DNA of 38,604 nucleotides from Pelagophyceae sp. CCMP2097 (GCA_026770575.1 MU657166.1:1045223-1083826), one strand, 5' to 3'; numbered from the stretch's first letter, positions 9,851-19,482 are shown. Translations and numbers: made by a program. The notes: a model not told the origin generated them from the letters alone.

Positions 9851-10646
9851 CCACGTCTCGATCAAGGCTGACGGCCGAGTCATTGTGGTGCGCCCGCGCC
9901 GCGTCCCGCGGCCCGCCGACGCGGGCGCAGGCCTCGAAATGGGTGCTGCGGACGGACAGGAAGCACCACCGGCACGCGGCACGTCGACGTCGGTTTGGAG
10001 TGCTCCTATAGCGAGTCGTCCAGCCCCTCTCGGCGGCGCAAAAGGCCTCTGCGCAGGCGGCGCGACTTGCTCGGGAGAGTGTTTGATCTTCTTCGAGCTC
10101 TGGATCGCCGCGGGGATCCTTCTCGTCCGGGCCGGCGTCCCGCGACTGCACGGGGCCTCTGGAGCATACGCGACCTTCGACAGGTCTGCATCATCCTCGT
10201 CCGGGCCGGCGTCGACGCGTATCGGCTACTTAAAGCGTCGGCTTCGACAGGTATCCTCGAGGCCTCTTTGCTTTTCGCGGCTCTCCTTGGAAACGTGGCG
10301 CGGCACCGGTCCCTCAGGCTCCGGGAGCTTCGCGACCGCGAGCAACTCGACTGCAACGAGGCCGAAAAGGGCGCAGCGCGCCTCGTCTGAACGGCGAAAT
10401 CATCACCCGTACCCGCGCCCGGCGCCCGCGGCAATAACGCCGCAAAAGGCACCCGTCCGCAAATCGCGCGACGGAGCGGGCCGCACGACCCGCGCGCTCG
10501 AGTGCGGGGAAATGTGCGACGACGGAGGCCGCGTCCGAGGCGCGTTGAGATTGAGGACGCAGAGTCGAAGAGGATACGAGTGATCGACCGAAGACGTTAA
10601 TTGGACCCGACTCAGCCCACAGGCTGTGGGGGAGAGATGGTCGAGG

Positions 10647-11972
10647 TCAGAGCGGCGTCGGTCGCAGCGGCCGTCCCTTTTTAAAAGTTGCCTTGGTCGA
10701 GTTTGTGTAGTAGCCCTCGGCACGGTCTTTCACGAGCTCGGAGATTTGGCGCACTTGAGGGAGGCGCGCGGCCTCGTAGCACCTTAGAGCGTCGGCGCAT
10801 ACGGCGCTTCCGGGCGAGGCCTTTACGATGTCAGCGAGCTGCCACGCGTCCTCAAACGCGAGCGCGACGCCTTCGCCCGTGGGCCGCAGTGGGTGCGCCG
10901 CGTCGCCGAGGAAGGCGAGGCCGTTGGTATTTGAGCAAAAGGCGGGTGCGCCTGGGCCGAAGTTCCTGACTTTGAGCCGGTTCTCGATGACGAAGGGCGC
11001 CTCCTCGACGCAACAATAGAGCGCCTCAAGCGGTGCATTCGATGCGTCCCGTGGCGGCAGCGACGCGAGGAGCCGGTGCCGCGCGTCGTCGGCGTTTAAA
11101 GCGCGGCCCGAAACCGCGGGCCCCGTCACGGTCCACGACGCGCCGCCTCCGCCGCCCAATCCGCCACCCGCGGGGAACGTGATGGCGAGTACGCCGTCGC
11201 TGTTCACCGTGTCGCGCAGCACCGTGCATCGGCCGCGCAGGTCGACGGTCGGCGTAAGGCCGCGCCAGACGCTCTTGCCGACGTCGTCCAGCACGGCGTC
11301 CGCCGCGGGCTCGCGCGCCGCCAGCTCGCGGCAATCAGACCGTGCGCCGTCGCAGGCGAGCACGATGCTGGCGTGCACCGGCGTTAAACCGCCGGCGCCG
11401 CGGAAGGCGAGCGCAAAGCCGCCACCTTCCGCCTCGGAAAACGCCTCGAGCGCGTGGTCCTTGCGCAGCGATTCGGGCCCGCAGACCTCGACGACGCGCG
11501 CCGCCAGCGTCGAGCGCACCTCGTGCCAGAGGTTAGAGCGCACGATGCCGAATCGCGGGAGTCGGAAGACGCGGAGCACGGCGTTGACTGCGCCAAACAC
11601 TTTCAGAGCGTTGCGCGCGAAGCCCGGCGCCGCCGCCGCGCCCTCGCCGGCGAGTGGCACGATGACGAGACTCTCGATGGGTGCGCTGCGCTTCTTCAAT
11701 TGAGAGCACGCATTCGGGTCGATGCATTTCAGCGCGGCCCAACCCGGCTTGGAAATGACGATGCTCGACCCCATGGGCAACAACTCCGCGTTGCGCTCGA
11801 AGACTGCGATCTTCGCGAACGGCGACGCCTTGCGCAGCGCGAGCGCGGTGGCGAGGCCACACGGGCCGCCGCCAATAATCGCCACGTCGACGCGCAAGAC
11901 CGGCGCTGCCGACACCGCCGACCATACGACCAGCGCAGCGACCAGCAGACGCAGAAACAGCTGGACCACCAT
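10647..11972 (-). CDS. FAD-dependent monooxygenase (class A flavoprotein hydroxylase family) with signal peptide
   Basis: One exon, 441 aa from the ATG at 11972. Residues 1-23 are a strong hydrophobic leader (MVVQLFLRLLVAALVVW), so the enzyme enters the secretory route or, in a secondary-plastid alga, possibly the plastid. The dinucleotide-binding fold starts with DVAIIGGGPCGLATALAL (residues about 29-46), then FERN at the end of strand two. ACDGAR near residue 207 is the DG motif, and GDAAHPLRPTGEGVALAFED near 356 is the second FAD-binding motif. These three motifs define the UbiH/zeaxanthin-epoxidase/salicylate-hydroxylase superfamily, which uses NAD(P)H and O2 to hydroxylate or epoxidise small molecules. 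The substrate cannot be told from sequence. The gene faces away from the MYND gene at 12365. Confidence 0.88.
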   Translation of the reverse strand: MVVQLFLRLLVAALVVWSAVSAAPVLRVDVAIIGGGPCGLATALALRKASPFAKIAVFERNAELLPMGSSIVISKPGWAALKCIDPNACSQLKKRSAPIESLVIVPLAGEGAAAAPGFARNALKVFGAVNAVLRVFRLPRFGIVRSNLWHEVRSTLAARVVEVCGPESLRKDHALEAFSEAEGGGFALAFRGAGGLTPVHASIVLACDGARSDCRELAAREPAADAVLDDVGKSVWRGLTPTVDLRGRCTVLRDTVNSDGVLAITFPAGGGLGGGGGASWTVTGPAVSGRALNADDARHRLLASLPPRDASNAPLEALYCCVEEAPFVIENRLKVRNFGPGAPAFCSNTNGLAFLGDAAHPLRPTGEGVALAFEDAWQLADIVKASPGSAVCADALRCYEAARLPQVRQISELVKDRAEGYYTNSTKATFKKGRPLRPTPL

Positions 11973-12364
11973 GGCAAGTCTCACACCCGAGCCGCGTCGG
12001 CGGGAAGTTCGAGTGCGACGGAGGGAGCTCCGGAGCCACGCTGCTGCACGGCTGTTTCCGGCGGCCGTGATTCAGCTCATGAGACAGAGAGTTGACCTCG
12101 CACAAAAAATATGCGTTCTTGGCCCGTCTTTCTCGCGCTGACGGTGGAAGCTATGGAGCTGATTTCGGTGCCACGTGCGGCCCCGTGTCTGGTCTCTGCG
12201 CAGCCCCCCAAAAATTGGAGTGCTGTTGGGGGTCGTGATGGAGAGGTGTACACCGGCAACGGGCGGTGGCCATCTCTAGTGGCCAATCTAGATACCCAGG
12301 GGTGGCCAAGCCCTCGAGTGAGGAGGTCCGAGGCGCATCGGGCCTCGCCGACCCTCCGGAACTG

Positions 12365-13132
12365 ATGGCCGAGCCACCGGCCGCGGCCCCGAAGCCCTGC
12401 TGCGTCTGCGCCGCACCTGAAGGCAAGCACTGCGCCAAGTGTAAATCCCGCCACTACTGCTCCAAGGCGTGCCAGCTCGTCTACTGGAAACGCGGGCATA
12501 AGGAGCGGTGCAGGCAGCTCGCCGCCGACTTTCAGGACCGCCTCCTGGATACTTTAATGCCGGCGAAGAAGCCCAAGGAGGAGCCGCCCATTGTCGAGGG
12601 TGTTTTGCCGGCGGACGGTTCCAAGGCGCGCTTACCGGCTGCTCGGGCGGCAGAGGCCAGCGCCCTGTGCGACGACGCGCCGGACTGGCGCGGCACGTGC
12701 GTCATCTGCCTGGACCTGCTTCCCCTCGAAGGTGGCCGGCAAACATTCTACGAGTGCTGCTGGCACTGCCAGCAGTACGACGCTCGCTGCCCGCTCTGCC
12801 GAGCGCCGGCCCCCAAGTCGCTGGACGAGTTTCTGCGCATGCTGCAGGAGCACGTGGACAAGGGCAACGCCGAGGCGCAGATTCAGCTCGGGGACGGGTA
12901 CCGTGATGGTGTCGTGGGACTCCAGCAGAATTTTAAGCGGGCGTTCCAGCTGTACGAGCTCGCGGCGGCGCAAGGACACGCTGTGGCTCTGGATAATCTG
13001 GAGGCTCGCTACGCTCGAGGGCAAGGCGTTGAGATCGACCACAAGACTGCCGCGCAGTGGTACCGACGTGCAGCCAACCAAGGATATCCTATTGCGCAGT
13101 ACAATCTCGGCAACATGACATACAACGGCTAA
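12365..13132 (+). CDS. MYND zinc finger + RING-like + Sel1-repeat protein, 3' end cut off by stop codons
   Basis: 255 aa from ATG to the first TAA. Residues about 11-50 are a textbook MYND finger (CCVC...HCAKC...YCSKACQ..YW..GHKERC). Next comes a RING-like segment, CVICLDLLP...TFYECC...CPLCRAP, in which the middle cysteine pair seems lost, so it may not bind both zinc ions. Then two to three Sel1 repeats (AEAQIQLGDGYRDG, AAQGHAVALDNLEARYA, AAQWYRRAANQGYPIA). MYND and Sel1 modules bind proteins, so an adaptor or ubiquitin-related role is the general expectation. The Sel1 array continues in the same frame after the stop (next feature), so this is either a truncated protein or a pseudogene. A GTG-initiated extension exists upstream, but the ATG at 12365 is the first one in frame. 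Confidence 0.75.
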   Translation: MAEPPAAAPKPCCVCAAPEGKHCAKCKSRHYCSKACQLVYWKRGHKERCRQLAADFQDRLLDTLMPAKKPKEEPPIVEGVLPADGSKARLPAARAAEASALCDDAPDWRGTCVICLDLLPLEGGRQTFYECCWHCQQYDARCPLCRAPAPKSLDEFLRMLQEHVDKGNAEAQIQLGDGYRDGVVGLQQNFKRAFQLYELAAAQGHAVALDNLEARYARGQGVEIDHKTAAQWYRRAANQGYPIAQYNLGNMTYNG

Positions 13133-13353
13133 GGCGTGGCGCAGTCGCACGTCTAAGCCGCGCGGTGGTACCGGCTCGCCGCAGCGCAGGGCGACGCGGA
13201 CGCGCTCTACAACCTCGGCGCGTGTCACGCAAACGGCCGCGGCGTGCCGCGGGACTCCGCCGAGTCGCTGAGCCTCTACAAGCGTGCCGCGGCCAAGGGG
13301 CCGCAGCGGAGGTCGAACTCGCGGCGTTCCTCGCGGCGGAGCGCGCCGCGTGA
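13133..13353 (+). pseudogene. Disrupted 3' continuation of the Sel1-repeat gene
   Basis: After TAA at 13130-13132 the frame reads GVAQSHV, meets a second TAA at 13154-13156, then gives an intact Sel1 repeat, AARWYRLAAAQGDADALYNLG, followed by SLYKRAAAKG. Near 13300 the sensible reading shifts to another frame (AAAEVELAAFLAAERAA) and stops at 13351-13353. Two nonsense codons and a frameshift within about 175 nt point to decay of the 3' end. Confidence 0.7.
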
Positions 13354-13733
13354 CGCGGAAGAGCGCCCCGTTCCCATAACGAATGATCCCCGATGCACAT
13401 ATCCGTTCGAGCCGAGAGACGGCACGGGTGCCGCCTAGGCGCGAGGCCTGGTCGTCTCAACAACAAGGGACCTCGAAGGGTCACTGCCAGTTCTTTCGTG
13501 ATGACGTTCGTGGCCGGTGGTTAGGCTAACAGTTCAGCATTATTTGTCGTCACGCGCGTGTCTCATGGGCAATCTCGAGGGTCTACTCGACGGCCATTGG
13601 AGCCGTTGCCGTCGTGTCTGGTGGCGCACCGCTCGGGGGCGGCGGCGGCGGCGGCGGGCGCGTCGCCTCCTCCCTAGCCGGATGCGTCTGGGTCTGCCTC
13701 GACGGCGCTCGTTCTTTCTAAGGCGTAATCTGC
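13354..13733. other. Intergenic region between convergent genes
   Basis: No gene seen. It lies between the broken MYND/Sel1 gene (+) and the stop codon of TBP (-) and includes a CGG-repeat-like stretch near 13630-13660. Confidence 0.5.
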
Positions 13734-14744
13734 TCACTGCGGCGGTTGCGCGGCAGGTTGCGCGGCCGGCTGCGCCGCGATGCGCCGCTGGAACGGCTGC
13801 GTCGTCTTCTTGAAGTCGCAGAGCACGGGGTACCTGCGGCCCGGCGTGTGCGCAGCGCCGTCCAAAAGTCGGGGGGCTCTCGGGGTATGGGTAAACCCGT
13901 CCCCGGGGTTTGAATGCAGCCCCTCACATGTTGTCATAGGCCATTCGGAGCTGCGCGAGGTTCTTGCCGCCCGTGATGACCATTCGGCCCGAGACGAAGA
14001 TGAGCAAAACGATCTTGGGCGAGACGAGGCGGTAAATGAGGCCGGGGAAGAGCTCGGGCTCGTACGAGGCAAACTTGGCGTGGGCATAGACCAAGCCCTC
14101 CAAACGAATCGGGAAGCCAACGTCCACCGTCGAGACCATGTTCCTAAGAAGGCGCGCGTATCGGCGACCCGCGGGCGCTTCTTCCATGAGGGTTCAAGGG
14201 ACGGTCTCCGCACTGGATTTTAAAGTCCGAGAAGCGTGGCGCAAAGCCGACTTTCCGCACGATCGCGGCAAACTTGCGCGCCCCTTGCCGCGCCGCCGCC
14301 TCGGACCGCGCGCCTGCCGCGAAAGCGTCGAAGAGCGCCCCCTCAAAGAGGCATAATAGGCCGCGCACCCGTCACGACCATCTTCCCAGTGCTGAAGATG
14401 AGGGCCGTGCACCGCGGCTCGCGGAGCCGCCTGAAATACGCCGTCTTGCGAGGGTGCCTCTATCGGGCGCCACAAGCGGAGCGTTGCTTGCCAGCGGCTC
14501 CTTACATGATCACGGCTGCGAAGCGCTTCGGGTTGTACTCCGCGTTTCGCGTGGATAAAGCGAGCGTCTTGCAGTCGATGACGACGCGGAGGTTGACGGT
14601 CGCGACGACGTTTTGGACCGTTAACGTCGCCCCCGATGGGTGGCTCCATTCCTCTTCTTTTTCAACAGCCGCCTCGACGGCGTCTTCGGCCGCCGCGGTC
14701 AGCGACGCCTCGGCCGCCGGCGACGCCAAAACGTCGGCGCTCAT
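13734..14744 (-). CDS. TBP: TATA-box binding protein (TBP), five exons
   Basis: Exons (descending) 14744-14506, 14430-14369, 14313-14214, 14143-13928 and 13833-13734 total 717 nt (238 aa); the four introns are 75, 55, 70 and 94 nt and all phases agree. A short Ala/Glu-rich N-terminal part precedes the two TBP repeats. Repeat 1 contains [33 protein letters not shown] and GKMVVTGAR; repeat 2 contains [25 protein letters not shown] sequence (here [14 protein letters not shown]) and [18 protein letters not shown]. The core ends at [12 protein letters not shown] binds the TATA box and nucleates Pol I, II and III pre-initiation complexes in the nucleus. Unusually, about 24 residues follow the core, ending in an [13 protein letters not shown] tail. 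The gene is divergent from the HD-domain gene. Confidence 0.96.
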
Positions 14745-15036
14745 GGGCGGCGCCGGCGCGCGCTCCTCGCGCAGCTGCTTCGAAAGAGCGCGCTTGCACT
14801 TTGTCCTGGGCGAATAGGGATTTGTTCCAGACCCAAAAGACAATTCGGCGATATCATGAGAAGCAACAAAACATGGTCGACCGACAGCGTGCCAGGCGCC
14901 GTCGGCTTCACCGCCTCTGAGGTTCCACCTTTGCTTTTTGAAAAAGTCCTTCCACGAAATGTCCGCTTGGAAAAAAGAGACTTCGAACCATCTTTCCGAC
15001 TCTTTCCGAGCCGCACGAGAGCCGACGTCGACGACG
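14745..15036. promoter_or_regulatory. Shared divergent promoter region of TBP and the HD-domain gene
   Basis: This 292-bp segment separates two start codons pointing in opposite directions, so it must hold both promoters. No TATA box at a canonical distance is obvious. If the HD protein starts at 14959 instead of 15037, the shared region shrinks to 214 bp. Confidence 0.5.
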
Positions 15037-15660
15037 ATGATGGGCGTCAAGTTCGTATTCGTGGCCTTTGGCGCGGCTGCGGCGGCGCTGGTGGGCCTGC
15101 AGCTCAGCGGCGATTCGGGCCTGGCGACGATTGACGTCATCACGGAGCATGAGGTGCTGGAGAAGCACCTCGCGCCCTTCGCCGAGAGCGTCGTGGGCGA
15201 CCTCCCGGGCTACCGCGGCCACATGTACCGCGTCTTGTCGTACACGTTGTTCCAGCTTGGGTCGGCGGAGCACATCGAGGCGATTTCGATGGCCCTGGTA
15301 TTCCACGACCTGGGTCTTTGGACCGACAACGACCTCGCCTACATCGAGCCCAGCGTCTCGCGCGCCACCAATTACATGACCGAAAAGGAAGTCGCGCCGG
15401 AGACGATGCAGCTCGTCAACGACCTCATCGCGTCGCACCACAAGGTCACCCCGTTCACGGGCCCGCACGCAGACGTCGTCGAAGCCTTCCGCAAGGCCGA
15501 CTTGACCGACTTTAGCCTCGGACTCCTGCAGAGCGTCGGGCGCCACAACGTCGCAAAGGTCATGGCCGCGTTGCCGAACGCCGGCTTCCACTTGTCGCTG
15601 ATTCGCCTCGTCACCACGCTGCCCAAACCGTGGACCATCGCCACCATCTTCCGATGGTAG
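15037..15660 (+). CDS. HD-domain metal-dependent phosphohydrolase-like protein with N-terminal membrane leader
   Basis: 207 aa in one exon. Residues 1-23 ([20 protein letters not shown]) form a signal peptide or single membrane anchor. The HD-fold ligands are in the expected order: His62 in GHMYRV, His90-Asp91 in VFHDLG, His134-His135 in ASHHKV, and an Asp near 156 in KADLTD. HD proteins bind one or two metal ions and hydrolyse phosphoesters such as nucleotides; the substrate here is unknown. In-frame ATGs at 14959 and 15040 are alternatives; 15037 was chosen because the hydrophobic leader then becomes N-terminal. The gene ends 155 bp before the stop of the convergent gene at 15816. Confidence 0.75.
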   Translation: MMGVKFVFVAFGAAAAALVGLQLSGDSGLATIDVITEHEVLEKHLAPFAESVVGDLPGYRGHMYRVLSYTLFQLGSAEHIEAISMALVFHDLGLWTDNDLAYIEPSVSRATNYMTEKEVAPETMQLVNDLIASHHKVTPFTGPHADVVEAFRKADLTDFSLGLLQSVGRHNVAKVMAALPNAGFHLSLIRLVTTLPKPWTIATIFRW

Positions 15661-15815
15661 GCGGCCCCGCAGACCCGTCACCTCTTCCCCAAAGCGCACG
15701 ACCGCGTCCGAGAAGATCCCCCGCGGCGACGGCCGGCGCGTATGCCCCCTTTACGCGAGGCCCGCCTTCAACGACGGACCGGCCCCCGCGCATTCGCGAT
15801 GGTATTAATCTGCGA

Positions 15816-16739
15816 CTAGCGGTTGTCGGCCATGGTCTGGACGTCGTCGTTGAGGTCGGCGAGGGCGTCGAGATCGTCGCCGACCAACTTGAGGCGGCTC
15901 CGGAACTCGTTTTGGCCCTAATGCCTTCGTCGGGCGCGCGCGGATCGCACGAGGACGCACCGAGACCGGTATCCGGTCGAGGTACAGCGCGATCTCGGCG
16001 CGGATCTGGTGCGCGTTCCAACCCCCTTGCACGCCTTCCGTCGGGATGGGCACGGCCTACGCCGATGCGTTCTGGGATGCCGTTCTGGGATGCCTCGAAA
16101 GACAAGCCCATCGCACCGGAGCCGGCGCTCGTAAGCTCACGTCCGGCGCGGGCGGCAGGGCCTGCGCGCGCGCGCTCGCGGCGCGGCGGCGCGGCGGCGC
16201 GCGATTCGCCGACGCCGCCTCTCCGCACGATCAACGGGATTGCGGCCGGAGCGACCTTGCCGGCTTGGCCGGCTTGCTGGCGCGGCGACGTGCGCACGTG
16301 CTGCCTCTTTTGCCGCGGCCGCGCAGCCTGCGGGGCTCCGTCGGGGAATGCACGGCAGCTCCGTCGGGGAAGGACGCGGCGGGGCGGCCACGGACCTCGG
16401 AGGGCGGCGCCATCTCGAAGCTGCGCGGGCGACGTCGAGCCCCGAAAAGGCCGCGGTCTTCGGACGCACCTTTTCGGGAGGAGCGGGGCCTCGACGTCAA
16501 AGTCCTTCTTCTCGAGGCCGTCCGACGCGTCCGAGGCCTGCGGCACCCGCATTGGCGGCGGCGGCGGCGCGGCGGCGGGCACGCACGTTCCGGCGCGCGG
16601 GGGCCATCTGGGCCATCTCGATCCATGACTCTGCTGCGGTGGCAAAGGCGGAGCGGAAGACGACGTAGACGAACAAGGCGCCGAGGCCGGCGACAAAACC
16701 ATAGAGGTAGACCAGCTGCGGCGGCCCACTCGCCGGCAT
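15816..16739 (-). CDS. Unrecognised small single-pass membrane protein, up to eight exons
   Basis: Well-supported exons (descending): 16739-16587, 16537-16470, 16056-15961 and 15917-15816, separated by introns of 49 and 43 nt with GTGCGT donors. The middle is tentative: 16420-16396, 16327-16298, 16255-16229 and 16161-16141 give matching phases but are very short exons. The total would be 173 aa. Exon 1 has one membrane span (QLVYLYGFVAGLGALFVYVV). The C-terminal part is soluble and acidic: VQGGWNAHQIRAEIALYLDR, then EFRSRLKLVGDDLDALADLN, which looks helical. No family is recognised. An alternative is that the long unspliced - strand frame here is used, but its middle is Arg/Pro/Ala-rich and lacks the clear C-terminus. 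Confidence 0.55.
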
Positions 16740-17025
16740 GCTGGAAACGCCGAACCGACGGGCCGGAAACGCGGGGCTTCCGGCGACCGCGTGGAGCCGA
16801 CCGCGCGGTGAGCACGTCGCACGAATCGAGCCGGCCGAATCGCTAAAAAGAACGTAATTGGAGAGCACGTCGCTGTGTCCGAGTCGTGCTCCAGGCCCGT
16901 TTGGAAACGCGGCCATCCTTCGGAAGAGGACAGTCGCGCGGCCTGTATGGGCGTGTTTTAAAAAAATCGAGTCAGGTGATCGCTTAAAACAAAAACGGAG
17001 TCAGACGAAGGTTCTCAAACGCAAT

Positions 17026-17873
17026 ATGGCGGCCATGCTCCTGTCGACCCTCCTCTTCACGACGGGCAGCGCGCTGGCGCCCCAGCAGCGCGCCGTCCCG
17101 ACGCGCCGCGCGTATGTAGCGGCGTCGATCATTTCGCAGAGGACCGTGGCCGCTTGAGATGGGCGTGGTGCGCACGGAGGTGTCCCGAGGGTCCACGGGG
17201 AAGTCCCGACGGCCGCTCCTCGCGGATCTCCGGCTGGGCAGGCGCAGGCTGCTCGACTGACTGGTCGAGCTTTAGGCTGCTCGAGCGGACGCTGGTCTCG
17301 GGCGCCGGTTTGGTATTGGCGCGGCCCGCGTTTGCGGCAGAGGCGCCCGCGGCGGCGCCCGCGGCGGCGCCCGCGGCGACGCTCGTCGAGTCGTTTGAGT
17401 TCGGCGTCGACGGCACGGGCGCTATGCAGTCGAAAGCGTCGTTTGGCGTGCCTGGGACATGGCAGAAGCTGTCCGATTCGCGTGACACCGTTTCCGGCGG
17501 CCGCAGACTCGTCGTCTTCGCCGATTCGAAAGACTCGGACACCAACGCATTTTTGCTCTTCTCCCCGATCCGCGGCGACTACACGGGCCTCGGCAGCTTT
17601 GGCAACATCGAGACGGTCGAGGCCACGGTCGTGCCAAAGGGCGAAGGGATCAACTCGACTACGATCAGCGCGACTTCTGGCCCTGGCAAGTACATTTACG
17701 ACTATGTCATTTCCGTCCCGGACCAGCCGGAGCGTCACATGAACACCATCTTCATGCTCAACGCGGACACCATCGTCACGTTCACCACGCAGACCACGGC
17801 CGCAAAGTACGAAGGCGTCAAGGCCACTCTGGCGGGCATCATGTCAACGTTCGCCATCCAAAAAAATAAGTGA
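17026..17873 (+). CDS. PsbP-like thylakoid lumen protein with tripartite targeting leader
   Basis: Exons 17026-17111 and 17276-17873 flank a 164-nt intron (GTATGT...TTTAG, phase 2), giving 227 aa. The leader has three parts: a signal peptide (MAAMLLSTLLFTTGSALA) ending near an ALAP site, a short basic transit stretch (RAVPTRR), and a lumen signal (LLERTLVSGAGLVLARPAFA) with cleavage after AFA. The RR followed by a hydrophobic run suggests the Tat route. The mature part (LVESFEFGVDG..., PGTWQKLSDS, LGSFGNIETVEATVV, YIYDYVISVP, and the final TLAGIMSTF) has the order of a PsbP fold. PsbP proteins support the oxygen-evolving side of photosystem II; PsbP-like members also help assembly. It probably diverges from the membrane-protein gene at 16739 through a 286-bp shared promoter. 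Confidence 0.87.
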
Positions 17874-17926
17874 ACGCCGGTGCCGTAAATTGATTCATTG
17901 TGCATTGGGTTTACGGGGGCGGTCGC

Positions 17927-19025
17927 TCACGGGAGCGCCTCTTCGGCTGCCGAGGTTTTTAAACCCAGGGCGGGCAAATCGGGCCGCGCGAGGCCGTCGC
18001 AGAGCTCGTCTACGGGACTGTGCCGCAGACCGGTGAAGAGCGACATGGTCCGGTCGACGAGCCGCGCGCCCACCAGCTTTGTCAGCTGCGCCGTCTTCTT
18101 GACGTGGCCCCGGACGCGCTCCACCTGCTCCGCTCGGAGCGCGGCCTGCTTTTGCTGCTCCGTGCGCGCGTTCAACGCCATGTCGGGCGTCGCGGTCAGC
18201 GGCTCGAACTGCGCGTCGCGGAGCGCCCGCAGGTGCAGCAGCCTACGACCGTCAGCTCCGAGTGGCGCGCGCCCGCGAGGGTCGAACGTCGTGACTCGCA
18301 GCAAAGGCGGGCTCACTGCGTCGGGCACGGCTCGACGTCCCACGTCAAAAAACGACCGCGTCGATGAATGGCCCAGACGCTCGCCCTAGAGATCAGGGTC
18401 TCCGATGGCAGGCGCACGTTTGGCGGCGCGTTTTCCGGCAGGCGGCGCGGGATTGATGCTGTCCCGAGTCGACGAGCTCGGAGACGACATCGTCCGAGGC
18501 GACGCGGCCCTGCTCCGTCGGGACGGACGACAGCGCGACGACGACGCTCCCTATCGGATGCGCCGTCGTTCGCGCGGCGGCCTTTGGAGGGCGGGGGTCC
18601 GCACCGCGAGTCTTTTCGATCGCGGCAACGATCCAGGCGTTGTAGAGGCCGTCCTTGTCGACGAGCAACGTGCGGCCCTCGACGGCGTGCAGCAAAAGCG
18701 CGACGGCGTCGTCGTCGATGGCCAGGGGCTCGGGGTCGCGGAGCCGGTCAAAGTGCAGCTGCTCGGCGCGCGCGCTCCGCCAGCCGTCGCGGCGCAGCAT
18801 GGACGCCAGGCGCTCCGCCTCGGCCAAATCCGTCGAGAACACGACGGCGTCGTGCTTGGCGTCGAGGTCGCGCGCAAACACCGCCCCGCCGTCGAACGCG
18901 CCCGCCTCGGCCGACTCGTCCCGTGCATCGACCGAAGCGTCTCCCGCATCGACCGTGACAAAGCCGTAGTCGTCAGCGGGGACGTCCGGCTCGGCTTCGA
19001 CCGCGTCTCCGAAGCCGCGCAGCAT
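17927..19025 (-). CDS. Unrecognised soluble protein, three exons (model tentative)
   Basis: Exons (descending) 19025-18418, 18385-18317 and 18242-17927 give 330 aa with all phases matching. Intron 2 (74 nt, GTGAGC...CGTAG) is solid. Intron 1 would be only 32 nt (GTGCGC...CTCTAG), shorter than any other here, so a frameshift or two separate genes is possible. Exon 1 is Asp/Ala-rich with a balanced core (AVVFSTDLAEAERLASML, RTLLVDKDGLYNAWIVAAIE). Exons 2-3 contain RFLTWDVEPCPTQLLHLRAL and a helical stretch, QQKQAALRAEQVERVRGHVK, then SLFTGLRHSPVDELCDGLA. No family is recognised. Its stop codon is only 53 bp from that of the PsbP-like gene, so their 3' UTRs probably overlap. Confidence 0.5.
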
Positions 19026-19482
19026 CGGTCAGGTCCGTCTATCGGCTGCGAAGATCTGCTCTCCGTAGATCTAGCCGGAAGAGTATTCTCTCCCCGCTTC
19101 GAGAATAGAGTCGCCGAGGTGGCGAGTGCGAGCGTGGCCTCGGAGTGGTTGTCAGGAGGGCGACATGAGCCGCAGCCGGGTCGTCACGGCAGACCGACGA
19201 CACGAACACCTCGAGGTCGCTAAAAAAAGTCCGAGACCCAACTTTGGCCCAACTTTGGCGCGAGGGGCTTTATCGATCGACGGTGCCGACGGTGCCGCGC
19301 GGCGGCGAGTGGACTTCCGCTTCGACTCGAGTCGACACGGGCCGCACGGAGGCAGAGCCAATCACATTCCGTCTGATCTTCCAAAAGCAAAAAAAACGAA
19401 AAAAGGAGGTGCAAAAAAGAGGGGAGAGAGAGAGCGCCGCTCTGTTTCAAGACACCCTTGAGGGTGGAGGCCGCGCGGCGCG
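19026..19482. other. Region between the divergent unknown gene and the MYB gene
   Basis: No gene called. It should carry both promoters. It contains an A-rich tract near 19385-19425 followed by a GAGAGAGAG run, and a duplicated CCAACTTTGG word near 19238-19255. Confidence 0.5.

Larger units (their letters stand above)
8812..10646. other. Unresolved region with weak + strand coding signal and many small duplications
   Basis: Possible + strand exons: 9140-9290 (TSLFLLLTPSVFAGERARM), 9376-9420 (RCVEYFPTTFVWTHD), 9514-9585 (MGLDVLKGLSSDVQKRLF) and 9730-9900 (DGIDWVSLFSDHVSIKADG). The first two can be joined in phase through GTCGTACG...GATGCAG, but no complete gene model results and no domain is recognised. 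A long frame exists on the opposite strand (10151-9186) but is Arg/Glu/Pro-biased and interrupted by the same duplications. This may be a decayed gene or fast-evolving intergenic DNA. Confidence 0.35.

Noticed and set aside
13130..13156. Reassignment of TAA as a sense codon
   Set aside because: FKBP-MsrA, ABC-F and TerC all end at TAA exactly where their families end, so TAA is a normal stop here.
15630..16628. 332-codon + strand frame after the HD gene
   Set aside because: It is Arg/Ala/Pro-rich and antisense to spliced exons with a membrane span and a coherent C-terminus.
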